15,315 nucleotides of DNA from Hirudo medicinalis (GCA_011800805.1 MPNW01000986.1:1-15315); one strand, 5' to 3'; positions 7,310-15,315 are shown, numbered from the stretch's first letter. Made by a program: numbers and translations. The notes: a model not told the origin generated them from the letters alone.

Positions 7310-8645
7310 CTGAAAGAAACAAACAAATGACGGATCGAAAGGGGGAACCGTGCGGCTCCTTGGCGTGCAGAAAACACTTCGAAAGAAGCGATTCACGCTG
7401 CCGGACGCCACGGAGAACCAACCACCTTCGGGTAGGAGAGGTGGAAAAACGTCTCCAGGTTGACGTAGAGGTTCGGATCGACGCCCGTCAGCGGCTTCAA
7501 AATAGACACCCCGGGGTAGTGGAAGTCCGGAGGGGCCGTCAGCTTCCTGTGCAGCTTCATTCGTCTGGTAAAATTTTCGGGCGGACGTTCGATTGAAACG
7601 ATCACAATTTATTTTTAAACAATTTATTTATTTCATGAGCGTTGTTTATTTATTTATTTCAATTGTTAAGTATTGTTCTCTCATTTAGTAAGTGTTTTTG
7701 TGCTCTTTAAAAGTGCTCCAAGTGAGTCAATTGAATTGTCCTCTGAGTTGAGTGAAGAAGTTACAGTAGAAGAAACATTAACTGAATGACAAAGGCAAAG
7801 CTGGCGTAAACCGTCAGTGCGTCAAAAAATTCGAGCGCGTAAAAAGAGCGGCATAGATTTTTCGGTTTAAATAATTTTTAAACACATTCCCGACAGGAAT
7901 TTTCTTCAAAGCAACGAATAACGCAGAGAGCACAAAAATTCGACAGAGATAGATTTCTAAAAAATCAAGCATTTCATCTCAACTACACGAACTACTGGCT
8001 TGTTTCATTAAATGTTGTTGCAATATCAACTTAATATTGTTGTATGTTGTTCCAAAATCAGCTCATATAATTATTGGAGAATAATTGCAGTAAATATGAA
8101 TGAGGGCTTACTTGAGCAATATTTTACATCAAATTTCATTAAAAAAGGTATTATTATTATAAATAAAAAAAAGCAAAATAAGATGTAATAATAGCCAATC
8201 AACATTGCTCGAGTCATTGACAAGCAACTTTGATCTAATTAAATTTCAGCTTCTATCCAAAAAATGTCAAAACTAAGCAAGTAATAAAACTTTGAAATTA
8301 CAATACTTCCCCAACAAAAGGCAATAATTGGTGTTCTTGGATCAACATAACAACTCTTCTAAATATTTGAGCAATCTGGTTCTCCTTAATGAAACTTATC
8401 AAGATGCAAACAATAACAACAATGAGAAAATCAAGAGCAAAATCCACTAACCCATATATGATGGAGGTTATGTGGACCAACCACTGGAACCACCATCCAC
8501 AGAATATGACGAGGGCAACGACGTAGAAAAAGTAATCCAAAGTCAGGGGTGACGACTGGAGACCGACCATGTTGTAAATGTCGAAAACCGACATTTGCCG
8601 TTCCGTCGTTAGACTAGCCTCATCCAAAGTGCGAGGATGAGCCAT
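7204..8645 (-). CDS. UGCG: Ceramide glucosyltransferase (glucosylceramide synthase), 5' part, three exons, partial
   Basis: This enzyme moves glucose from UDP-glucose to ceramide on the cytosolic face of the Golgi, the first step of most glycosphingolipid synthesis. Three exons (8645-8452, 7564-7426, 7309-7204) splice in frame to 146 residues plus one base. Residues about 38-63 form one hydrophobic segment ending in HITSIIYG, matching the N-terminal anchor of animal UGCG. Residues 82-111 carry [22 protein letters not shown] and YPK, and residues 112-146 carry YEILFC and [13 protein letters not shown], all hallmarks of the family. D123 aligns with the D1 aspartate (Asp92 of mammalian UGCG), although the neighbouring residues differ from the mammalian DHDDP. 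Animal UGCG is about 390 residues, so roughly the last 60 per cent is missing, including D2, D3 and the (Q/R)xxRW motif. The N-terminus is about 30 residues longer than in mammals, so M18 or M26 could be the true start. The identification rests on remembered family motifs; no search was run. Confidence 0.95.
7310..7425 (-). other. UGCG: UGCG intron 2 (116 nt)
   Basis: This is a short intron with GT at 7425-7424 and AG at 7311-7310. A pyrimidine-rich tail precedes the acceptor. It is less AT-rich than intron 1. Removing it joins YPK to YEIL, as in other animal UGCG proteins. Confidence 0.88.
7426..7564 (-). other. UGCG: UGCG coding exon 2
   Basis: The exon is 139 nt. The acceptor reads TTTTACCAG|A, with the AG at 7566-7565. 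The first base completes a glycine codon, and the reading continues [16 protein letters not shown] and then [16 protein letters not shown]. The exon ends after YPK in phase 0 at a weak donor, GTGGTT (GT at 7425-7424). The boundary agrees with the family, where the following exon begins with YE. Confidence 0.93.
7565..8451 (-). other. UGCG: UGCG intron 1 (887 nt)
   Basis: This AT-rich intron lies between IIYG and RMKLH. It contains several imperfect TTTA/ATTT tetranucleotide runs near its 3' end (about 7611-7662). A hydrophobic readthrough frame spans 8451-8298 but is intronic. Nothing else coding or structured stands out in it. Confidence 0.85.
8452..8645 (-). other. UGCG: UGCG coding exon 1 (anchor segment)
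   Basis: The exon encodes 64 residues plus two bases of a glycine codon. The ATG at 8645-8643 is the first after the upstream splice acceptor; later in-frame ATGs encode M18 and M26. The donor reads GG|GTTAGT with GT at 8451-8450, giving phase 2. Reading on without splicing leads to a stop at about 8298 and loses all similarity to UGCG after IIYG, which supports the splice. Confidence 0.88.
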
Positions 8646-8678
8646 CGTAATGTTAACCTTAACCTTAATCTTAACCGA
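8646..8678 (-). promoter_or_regulatory. UGCG 5' leader with upstream 3' splice site
   Basis: On the minus strand TTGATTTTTCTTTCAG ends at 8679, and the 33 nt from 8678 to the ATG form the leader. A long pyrimidine tract followed by CAG is close to the metazoan acceptor consensus. The leader is an imperfect GGTTAA/GATTAA hexamer run with no stop in frame with the ATG, while the unspliced sequence has an in-frame TGA 15 nt upstream of the leader. The site could end a 5'-UTR intron, receive a spliced leader, or join an upstream coding exon. Confidence 0.55.
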
Positions 8679-8699
8679 CTGAAAGAAAAATCAATGATC

Positions 8700-9110
8700 A
8701 ACACGATCGACTGACACAGCAGGTTTTTATCAGACAATCGAAATGCGAATCTCAGCCGAGTGATCTCAGTACTCCACTCATCCGATTTCGATCAAGAGCG
8801 ATCCGAGCTCTATTTCGACAGACGAATGCCGGCTTAAATTCCTAACTATGAATCTCTTCTTGAAATTATCGAGGTAATTATGTCCGACCGAGACGAGAGC
8901 AAGATGAACGGTAACAAACAACGAACTGAGGCTGCCTAATTATGCGATCGGGCGTCTGCTAATCGAGGTTGCCATGATGTCTCGTTTCACAACAAAATCA
9001 CTCTCAGAGATACCTTCTTACACCTAGCAACCATCACCAGTTCCACGCGCCGACAGAATGGCCTCCCACTTATTAAAATGAGCTATTCAAAACCGCCTCC
9101 CCTAATGTCA
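8700..9110. other. Region upstream of UGCG exon 1: 5'-UTR intron or promoter
   Basis: Base composition is more balanced here than in the AT-rich DNA on either side, with many CGA and GATCG words (8700-9060). It contains no repeats and no long open frame. It could hold a non-coding first exon or the promoter of the minus-strand gene, but no specific element is convincing. Confidence 0.35.
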
Positions 9111-11230
9111 CTAGTTCGATAAAATTGAATTGAAAAAATAATAATAACCATTTAATTGTATCTTACCGATCTGGACATGATTCAGTATTTTTTTCAGTCT
9201 CCTATGCTTAAAATTAATCTATTTAAATATTTCAACAACTGGATGCACAATAAAACTTCAGTGATTGTAAATGTGGTACGTTTATAAAAAAAAAGTAATT
9301 AATTGCAAAATGAAAATTCCATAAACAACAAAATCATTCAGATAAAAAGCAATCGCTTTTAACATTTGAAACAGTCTTAAAAATAGCATCAAAATTAAAT
9401 TATTAGTATTTTAAAGCATGGCTTCAAATATATAACCTTTTAAAGTCGTTTTAGGCATTTTTCATTGAATAATGTTTTTAAATTATGCTCTGCTATCTCA
9501 CGAATAAAATAACAATTTTTTTTGTCGAAGAAAATTTAAAAAAAAAAAACCATTCAATTTAAAATCGATAAACTGCAATAGACGCTTCAAAAAAATTATG
9601 TTCAACGCATTATACTGCATTAAATATTACGAAAGACAAATTGTATTACATCTGAAGTAGCACGTGGAACATTTCAGTATCTACTCATTGTATACAATCT
9701 TTACAATTTGGCTATTGTTTTTAAAAAGATATTTTCGTATCGAAAATATTTTGCTTGGGGCCGTTTAGTAAAATAAACATTCGGGCCTCTTATCTTGTGA
9801 TAATCTTCGATGGCCTTTTTATACTTGAATATTTATCCGTTGATTTTAATAATGCGTTTTGTTTAAAGATTGATAACAAGCTGTTAATTTTCTGCCTTAA
9901 AACTTGCGACGTAACGCAAAATTTGGTCAGTAACGGCAAGTTGAGATAGCATCACAAATGACAACGAAATGATCATTGAGACCAATTCTGTTTTTTTTTT
10001 TTTAATAATTTATTTTTTCTAAAAATCGTGATGTGATGCTGAGCCAAGAAATGCTGGTAAATTGTCAGATGCATGTCGTTGATTGTTCGATAAAATACGT
10101 TTTGGTTCAAAATAGCTGACGTCACCGATATTTACGGGCAGTCTCCTTACAAATGTCGGCGAAAATAATTTAAAAGGCCAAATATTTTTCAAAACTAAAA
10201 ATTAATATCAATCGTCACTTGTTTTCAAGATTAGCTAAGCTGGAAAGTTGGAATGAGAATTGCAGGGAATATCCAAGTCAGATATGAATGCAGCATATAC
10301 TTTTCTTATCTTGCACAGAAGCAGAAGTAGAATTACATAGTGATAAAGCATTGCTTATCATCTGACTCGCCATATATCATCTGATATTGTATCACTATCA
10401 CCTTGGAAACGTTCTTGTTCGACACCATTGTGATTGCTTCAGAGAAACTCAACATTTAAAATTTGTCCGCAATTAGATGAAGTTCTTTTCTTTCGTTCTT
10501 ATTTTATTATTTATTATTTGATTACCACTATCGCTATAGAGCCTATTGTCGAAATTTCAACAAGGGACCGCCTTGACATTTGAACCTCATTCAGTTTTGC
10601 AATCTTCTCAGATTTCAAGTTGCATTGTTTTTGGAATAATGTTAGATCCACATCATCGCACGGTGTGATGATGCACTTTAACTGATTTTTTTTTAGCAAA
10701 TATACTTAACAAACTTCAATACCACTCAGTTTATAGAAGTCACTTGCTCAATCCAGCAAGACATCGTGGCAGACGAAAAACGTTCTGACATCGAAGTGTT
10801 ATCTCGAACCTTGCATTAATATTTATTTAGATCTTTTGAGTACCTTATGTATCCGAATGGGATGTGGAGGCGCTTTTTAATCGATCTACCATTTATATAG
10901 CGCCCCTAACCGAGGCTTTCATTGTAATCACCAGCTTTTCCAGTGCCTTGTGGACATTGGAAGGCCGTTGTATTACATTCCATTATGCCATTGCATTATC
11001 GTGAGATTCTTTAGCGATGGTGGTCAGTTTCAGGTGGTCAGGCTTAGAATGAAGGACAGGTGACGTGGAGTTACCTGCATCTTCCTGACAATTGCACGAG
11101 AGAAATAGGTGTGGAATCAGGAGTTTACCTGTAAATCTGTGTCACGATGCTACTGACAATACCTGATGATTGAACGAATGGCCGGATGAATAGACGACCG
11201 ACTGGAAAGCCTGACAGAAGGTTAGATCTG
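9111..11230. other. AT-rich intergenic or intronic DNA, no gene recognised
   Basis: A and T homopolymers are frequent (for example 9537-9549 and 9990-10004). The open frames, the longest about 64 codons at 9755-9949, look like nothing known. A CRE palindrome TGACGTCA sits at 10117-10124. There are no trinucleotide microsatellites, in contrast to the left part of the window. Confidence 0.6.
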
Positions 11231-11271
11231 AAGTGTGGTGCTACTGTTATGTGGAGTTAGAAGTTATAGTT

Positions 11272-11397
11272 TCACATATCAGCTATGATGTCACATATCA
11301 GTTATAATTTCACATATCAGCTATGATGTCACATATCAGCTATGATGTCACATATCAGCTATGATGTCACATATCAGTTATAATTTCACATATCATG
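11272..11397. repeat. 19-bp minisatellite, six full copies plus partial
   Basis: Two variants of one unit are used: TCACATATCAGCTATGATG and TCACATATCAGTTATAATT. Copies start at 11272, 11291, 11310, 11329, 11348 and 11367, with a partial at 11386. The order of variants is A-B-A-A-A-B, and a partial B-like tail (AGTTATAGTT) comes before the first copy. Confidence 0.95.
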
Positions 11398-11934
11398 CTG
11401 TTGGAATAAAATTAATGCCAATTTCTTCATTAATAATATAATGTATTAAAAGTGCTTTTATTTATTGAAATTTCTGTTCATCCACCAGCTACAACGATCT
11501 CAAAAAATATTCTAAAAAAAATTGTCTCCTAGTTGACATTGAATTTCTGACTTGTTTGTCTCAAGATTCGAGAGCCTCGGGCGACGTATAAACTCAAGTG
11601 GTCTTCTCTGGCATTCCCAACAGATCCAACCACACGGACGCAAGTAGTCACAGACAGACACACGTAACTACACTCGATGGTACAAAGAAATACTTGGAAA
11701 TACAAATACAAATTCAATGTCACCGACGACTTAGTCGTTGTAAACTCATTTGCATTTTAATCAAACTGGTCGAGACCTGATTGGCTGAGACGAGATCCAT
11801 TTCATAATTCACAACTTCCTCCCCTCCCCATTCCAGAGTCACCATCTTTCCTTTCTTTGATTTCGTTCTCTTTTGATCTTCATTCTTTCAATCTTATCAG
11901 CTTCGTATTCCTCCTCATCATCAAAGATCGCTCT

Positions 11935-12001
11935 TTGTTTTATAAGGATGTTCAACGAACCAATGAGCGCTTGATTTGGAGATCACGTGGCTTATCACGT
12001 G
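11935..12001. promoter_or_regulatory. Promoter-like cluster: TATA-like, CCAAT box, twin CACGTG boxes
   Basis: TTTTATAAGG lies at about 11938-11947 and CCAAT at 11960-11964. Two CACGTG E-boxes at 11984-11989 and 11996-12001 sit in direct ATCACGTG repeats 12 bases apart. An inverted CCAAT (ATTGG) lies upstream at about 11780. E-boxes of this type bind bHLH-zip factors such as USF, MYC or TFEB. The cluster may be a promoter or enhancer, perhaps for the minus-strand UGCG about 3.3 kb away, but no transcript start can be shown from sequence. Confidence 0.3.
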
Positions 12002-12137
12002 AATTTCTGGTTGGTTGTCTTTGTTGGTGTAATTAAAGCAATTTAGACAATCAATTGATTTAATTACTCCATAAATATTGCGATTCTTGAGTTTTCGATC
12101 ACGTAATTGTGTTATTCGAAATTGCTACCCCCTTACT

Positions 12138-12172
12138 TGCCCCCTGGATGGAGGCATGATTTGGAGGGGGCA
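12138..12172. repeat. GC-rich 8-bp inverted repeat
   Basis: TGCCCCCT at 12138-12145 pairs with AGGGGGCA at 12165-12172 around a 19-nt loop. It is a small GC island inside AT-rich DNA (about 12127-12190), which hints at an inserted repeat fragment. Confidence 0.65.
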
Positions 12173-12290
12173 TGCGGCAGGGTGGGCACATTTGAGGACT
12201 AATTGTGACACTATTACTGATGTTGTTATAATTTAACAATTTCAATAAAAATATTATAAGTTGATATACAATTATTTGGCACAATATAAT

Positions 12291-12306
12291 TATGCTCATG
12301 AGCATA
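12291..12306. repeat. 16-bp perfect palindrome
   Basis: TATGCTCATGAGCATA reads the same on both strands with no spacer. Confidence 0.8.
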
Positions 12307-12770
12307 TTAAAGCATCATCACCTGCTCAGTCGTGCTCAGGAATTCTTAATGAGCTCAGAATTTCTCAGAATCTCGAATCGTGTCTCCACTTGAAAAGATT
12401 TTAAAACATGCAACAATTCACGTCGTTATTAACTTATAAATTAACAAATAGTTATAAATAATTATGATAATATCTACTCAATAGTTGACAAACAACAAAT
12501 CTTTCAGTAACTATTTTTAACAACCAATTACTTATCAATAATCACTGCTCATGAATATTCAAGCGACCTGATCAATCAGGCTGTAGTTTCATAATCGTGA
12601 ATAAATTATTTTATGTAAATACGTCTTGGTTTATTGAAATAAAACAAATAAATGTACAACAAGCTTGAATATTGGCGGGAATTATCAAATCAAGACAGTC
12701 AAAAGGAATAATCCTAAAGGAATTTCCTCCTGTATATTACAATCATTGTCAACATATTCTCACACATTCG
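12307..12770. other. AT-rich stretch, nothing recognised
   Basis: Contains AATAAA words near 12599 and 12640 (GAATAAATT, AAATAAAACAA) but no gene end to which they could belong, and no repeats above background. Confidence 0.5.
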
Positions 12771-12771
12771 A

Positions 12772-12879
12772 GGAGAGAGAGAGAGAGTGAATGAATGAGT
12801 GAATGAATGAGTTAGTGAGTAAGTGATTGAGTGAGTGATTGAGTGAGTGAATGAGTGAGTGAGAGATTGAGTGAGTGAT
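12772..12879. repeat. (GA)n leading into (GAGT/GAAT)n tetranucleotide repeat
   Basis: A GA run at 12772-12788 passes into imperfect GAGT, GAAT and GATT tetramers for about 90 bases. The antisense frame reads as repeated SLTHS-like residues and is an artefact. Confidence 0.92.
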
Positions 12880-12935
12880 CGACGAACGAATAAAACCATT
12901 TCACAGCTGCTCTTAGCCGCCAGCTAGAACAAGGG

Positions 12936-12954
12936 AGACGTCTTCAAGACGTCT
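12936..12954. repeat. Two AGACGTCT palindromes in tandem
   Basis: AGACGTCT occurs at 12936-12943 and 12947-12954, separated by TCA. Each copy is self-complementary, so the block can also fold as a hairpin. Confidence 0.75.
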
Positions 12955-13000
12955 TGTGGCTCGCTGAAAGTTGAAAACATTTCTTACTTTCTTATCTGCG

Positions 13001-13024
13001 ACTCACTCACTCACTCACTCACTC
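13001..13024. repeat. (ACTC)n tetranucleotide repeat
   Basis: Six ACTC units form the reverse complement of the GAGT repeat about 120 bases to the left. The two arrays therefore form an inverted pair. Confidence 0.9.
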
Positions 13025-13333
13025 TGGTATTCCGACATTGGCATGAGTTTTACTCGAAGAATCGAACTTACACGAACGGATTTAAATATTACGTCGAATC
13101 AAGCATCGGATTTATGTATATTATGACATCTCTGTTGACAAATTGTGCGAATTGCGATCCTGAAATGAAATGAAGGCCAAAATCGATGCCAGTTGAAACT
13201 TAAGCCAGCGACTGTCTTCGGCTTGTTTCCATCTCCAGGGTTTGAAGTTTGGTTCCAATTTTAATTCCACAGGATTACAGCTAACAGGATCATCTGCCGA
13301 CGATACAATTCAATTTCCATCACGCGTTTCTTC
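13025..13333. other. Stretch without recognised gene
   Basis: No recognisable protein is encoded. Several AG dinucleotides after pyrimidines near 13262-13287 could act as acceptors on the plus strand. Confidence 0.45.
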
Positions 13334-13644
13334 CTCGTCGTCGTCGTCATCGTCGTCATCGTCCTGGATGCGCTGTTGAAGATCGAAATTCACTTTTAAG
13401 AGCCTGGTCTCCCTCCAACAGAATGGTAAGTCGGTTGGTTGTTTGAAAGGAGTTTTTGACTTTGTTGTTGTTGTGAGTCTTGTGAGGAGGTCTTGAGTTT
13501 CATGTTGTTGTTCATTGGTTAATGAGATTTTGAGGAGCGTTATAACTTCTTTGTCGACTTGTCGCTTGTTCTTGATAACAACTGCATTCATCCTCGTCAT
13601 CATCATCATCAACAACAACAACATTATCATCATCGTCGTCGTCA
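13334..13644. repeat. (GTC/ATC)n and (AAC)n microsatellite clusters
   Basis: GTC/ATC covers 13334-13363, and ATC-AAC-ATC-GTC covers about 13591-13644. Between them a short GTT run lies at about 13462-13473, and a consensus-like plus-strand donor ATG|GTAAGT occurs at 13423-13431. The upstream plus frames all contain stops before that donor. Confidence 0.85.
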
Positions 13645-13744
13645 CAAGATAGGCAGACGTTACATTTTGATTTGAAATCGTTTCTCTCTCATTCGACTGG
13701 ATTGTACTTGGGAACTTCTTGTTACGACTTGTTGACAAACAATT

Positions 13745-14025
13745 CAACAACTACAACAACTACAACAACTGCAGGGACACAAGTGAGAAATGCACTCGCA
13801 CGTCTGCGAGACTTTCATCATCCAATGTAGTTGTTAATTATGCGATGTTTATTAAGTTATATTTATTCATTTACAAACTCAGGAGGAGGGCAATCCTCAC
13901 TCACACCCACACATACAAACAAGCGAAAGCAACAACAACAGCAGCTACTGAAACACACGATCGGGCGAACGTCGAAACACGCAACTACCGCATTAGTTGT
14001 AGTTGCAGTTGCAGTTGTAGTTGTC
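13745..14025. repeat. (AACT)/(AAC) and (GTTGCA/GTTGTA) imperfect repeats
   Basis: CAACTACAA units cover about 13746-13772, CAA/CAG units about 13927-13943, and a 6-bp repeat AGTTGC/AGTTGT about 13995-14024. No gene is seen from 13645 to 14286. Confidence 0.75.
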
Positions 14026-14289
14026 GCACCTGTAGTAACCTAGGCGCTCGTGTCTAAGCAGCTGGTGTGGTTAAATGCGGTTGAAGTTGTTGTGGCTGTC
14101 GTCGTCGGCGTTCTGTGGCTGCATTGGCGACGTAAATAACAAGAAAAGCACATTCAACAACTTCAAAACCTTGGCTACGTTTAGCTTGTTGTTTGGCGTT
14201 GCGAAAGTATTCTAAACCTCCGAACTTGAAGACTGACAAGCGGACAAGTTGATAATCAAAGTGGTAGGCTTGTTTACGTTACGTTCGCA

Positions 14290-14311
14290 TGTTTGAAACT
14301 AGTTTCAAACA
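14290..14311. repeat. 22-bp perfect palindrome
   Basis: The half-site TGTTTGAAACT at 14290-14300 is followed directly by its reverse complement to 14311, with no spacer. It stands just before a GTT microsatellite (14319-14338). Confidence 0.9.
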
Positions 14312-14318
14312 CAATGAT

Positions 14319-14338
14319 GTTTGTTGTTGTTGTTGTTG
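14319..14338. repeat. (GTT)n microsatellite
   Basis: A run of six to seven GTT units adjoining the palindrome. Confidence 0.9.
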
Positions 14339-14486
14339 CGCTTGAAATGCTTTGACATTCTCCGGATTGAAGAGCCAAGGAAGTCCTTTGTGAAGCGCGG
14401 TGTTGGCATTTGTTACTTTTCTAAACTTAAAAATGCTAATGAGGGCCTCAGTTTAGAAACACGGAAAGAGGCAACGCTCGGTTTAC

Positions 14487-14700
14487 CACAAGTGGTGATG
14501 ATGAAGGACGGTACTGGCAGGAAATTCAATTTATTTGCAAACACCATTCGATGGTCGTTCCAGTAGAAATGCTCCTTCGGGGCGTCCGGCATTGATGTAG
14601 AGCGACATTCTCTCCGAGTCGGGGAGGTGCACGGATCAGATAAGGAGTGGGCGCTAGATAAATCAAATCGATCCGGCATTGTACGGTGGATCGGTGGAGA
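14487..14700 (-). CDS. Tentative coding exon of an unrecognised gene
   Basis: On the minus strand a frame is open after a TAG at 14703-14701. It includes ATGs at 14679 and about 14589 and runs to a possible donor, TGTG|GTAAAC (GT at 14486-14485, phase 1). The part from MPDAPKEHFYWNDHRMV onward uses many G- or C-ending codons, as the UGCG exons do. Its composition (W, Y, F, N, P mixed) is protein-like and not repeat-derived. I do not recognise the family. An overlapping second frame (MSLYINAGRPEGAF) is also open, which lowers confidence. It lies about 5.8 kb upstream of UGCG on the same strand and could belong to a neighbouring gene or to nothing. Confidence 0.22.
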
Positions 14701-14834
14701 CTATTGGATCAACAGATGGACAAGAACATCGGTGGTTATAATTAGACCCATTTGTTCGTAACGCTCACAATGTTTGGACAAATATGAATGAGATTTTTCA
14801 ATTTTAAGTGGCGTTTGTTGGCGATGACGACGAC

Positions 14835-14835
14835 A

Positions 14836-14872
<37 letters not shown>

Positions 14873-14940
14873 CAATGACGACGACGGTGATGGTAGCAAT
14901 ATTAGCAATGATAAAAATCATAATAATAATGATAATGATA
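14835..14940. repeat. (GAT)n/(GAC)n/(AAT)n microsatellite
   Basis: A pure GAT run at about 14835-14872 is followed by GAC units and AAT/GAT units to about 14940. Confidence 0.92.
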
Positions 14941-15010
14941 TTACTTTTGACATGGATTAATATAATTACACACTTCGAAAGTAACAAAAATGAGAAGAAT
15001 CTGAATAAAC

Positions 15011-15090
15011 TGATGATGATGACGACGTCTTTCGACGATGACGACGATGATGATGATGATGATGATGGTGGTGGTGATGATGATGATGAC
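15011..15090. repeat. (GAT)n/(GAC)n/(GGT)n microsatellite
   Basis: Mixed GAT, GAC and GGT triplets. The bases from 15091 to 15290 hold no recognised gene. Confidence 0.92.
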
Positions 15091-15290
15091 ACAGACGATG
15101 CCATGTCAGTTTGCCTCTTGATATTTTTCTAAATTCGCATAATTCAAAAATAATATCAGGAGCCGATAATAATGTCCCATTTGAAAGCAGGCAAATTGTC
15201 CGTTCAACTTGTCACGGTGTGTTTTATGACCTCATTTCTGTTTGACGAAGACTCAACAGGTGCACGTAATTTTCGTTGTTTCCGATCGTT

Positions 15291-15315
15291 TCGGAGGAGG
15301 GGCGGGGGGGGTGGG
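15291..15315 (+). other. G-rich tract at the window end
   Basis: GGAGGAGGGGCGGGGGGGGT followed by GGG runs to the last base. It could form a G-quadruplex, or it could mark low-quality sequence near a contig or gap edge. Confidence 0.6.

Noticed and set aside
7059..7421. Alternative minus-strand frame over UGCG exon 3
   Set aside because: It is out of frame with the conserved UGCG reading and passes through both introns.
8298..8451. Extension of exon 1 as a 115-residue small membrane protein
   Set aside because: After IIYG the frame loses similarity to UGCG, and a GTTAGT donor lies exactly there. The downstream exon joins in the correct phase, so this is intron readthrough.
9755..9949. 64-codon plus-strand frame in AT-rich DNA
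   Set aside because: It uses AT-rich codons without bias, has no splice context and no recognisable family; length is within chance expectation.
13310..13750. 146-residue minus-strand frame with acidic tail
   Set aside because: The nominal start is TTG. The frame crosses two microsatellites giving poly-M/T and poly-D, and the intervening part is AT-rich with no recognisable motif.

Overview
The window is animal nuclear DNA. It carries a split gene with GT-AG introns, is AT-rich, and is loaded with trinucleotide microsatellites of the ATC, AAC and AAT classes. No operons, no bacterial-type genes, and no recognisable transposase or reverse transcriptase were found. The style of repeat and the intron layout would suit an invertebrate such as a lophotrochozoan (annelid, mollusc or similar), but the sequence does not fix the species.

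The one gene I recognise with confidence is the 5' part of a ceramide glucosyltransferase (UGCG, glucosylceramide synthase) on the minus strand. Three coding exons (8645-8452, 7564-7426, 7309-7204) join in frame into a 146-residue N-terminal segment. It has one membrane anchor followed by the start of the family-2 glycosyltransferase domain. The remaining exons would lie at lower coordinates, but I could not find them, so intron 3 probably runs beyond position 1 (over 7.2 kb) or the gene is broken there. A strong 3' splice site stands 33 nt before the ATG, which implies an upstream 5'-UTR intron or a trans-splice acceptor.

Layout. Bases 1-7200 are a dense field of microsatellites and minisatellites (27-bp x3, degenerate 33-bp, 22-bp x9, and a 10/11-bp array). 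The field also holds a fold-back element at about 1020-1256 with a G-rich TAGGG-containing loop, and several small hairpins. Bases 7204-8678 are the UGCG exons. Bases 8700-12700 are AT-rich and almost free of triplet repeats. They hold a 19-bp minisatellite (11272-11397), a candidate promoter-like cluster with CCAAT and twin CACGTG boxes (about 11935-12001), and a few palindromes. Bases 12770-15315 return to the repeat-rich style. They include a perfect 22-bp palindrome at 14290-14311 and one weakly supported candidate exon on the minus strand at 14700-14487.

No tRNA, rRNA, CRISPR array or mobile-element protein is supported. The strongest non-gene oddities are the fold-back element, the sharp split between microsatellite-rich and microsatellite-free DNA, and the splice acceptor just ahead of the UGCG start.
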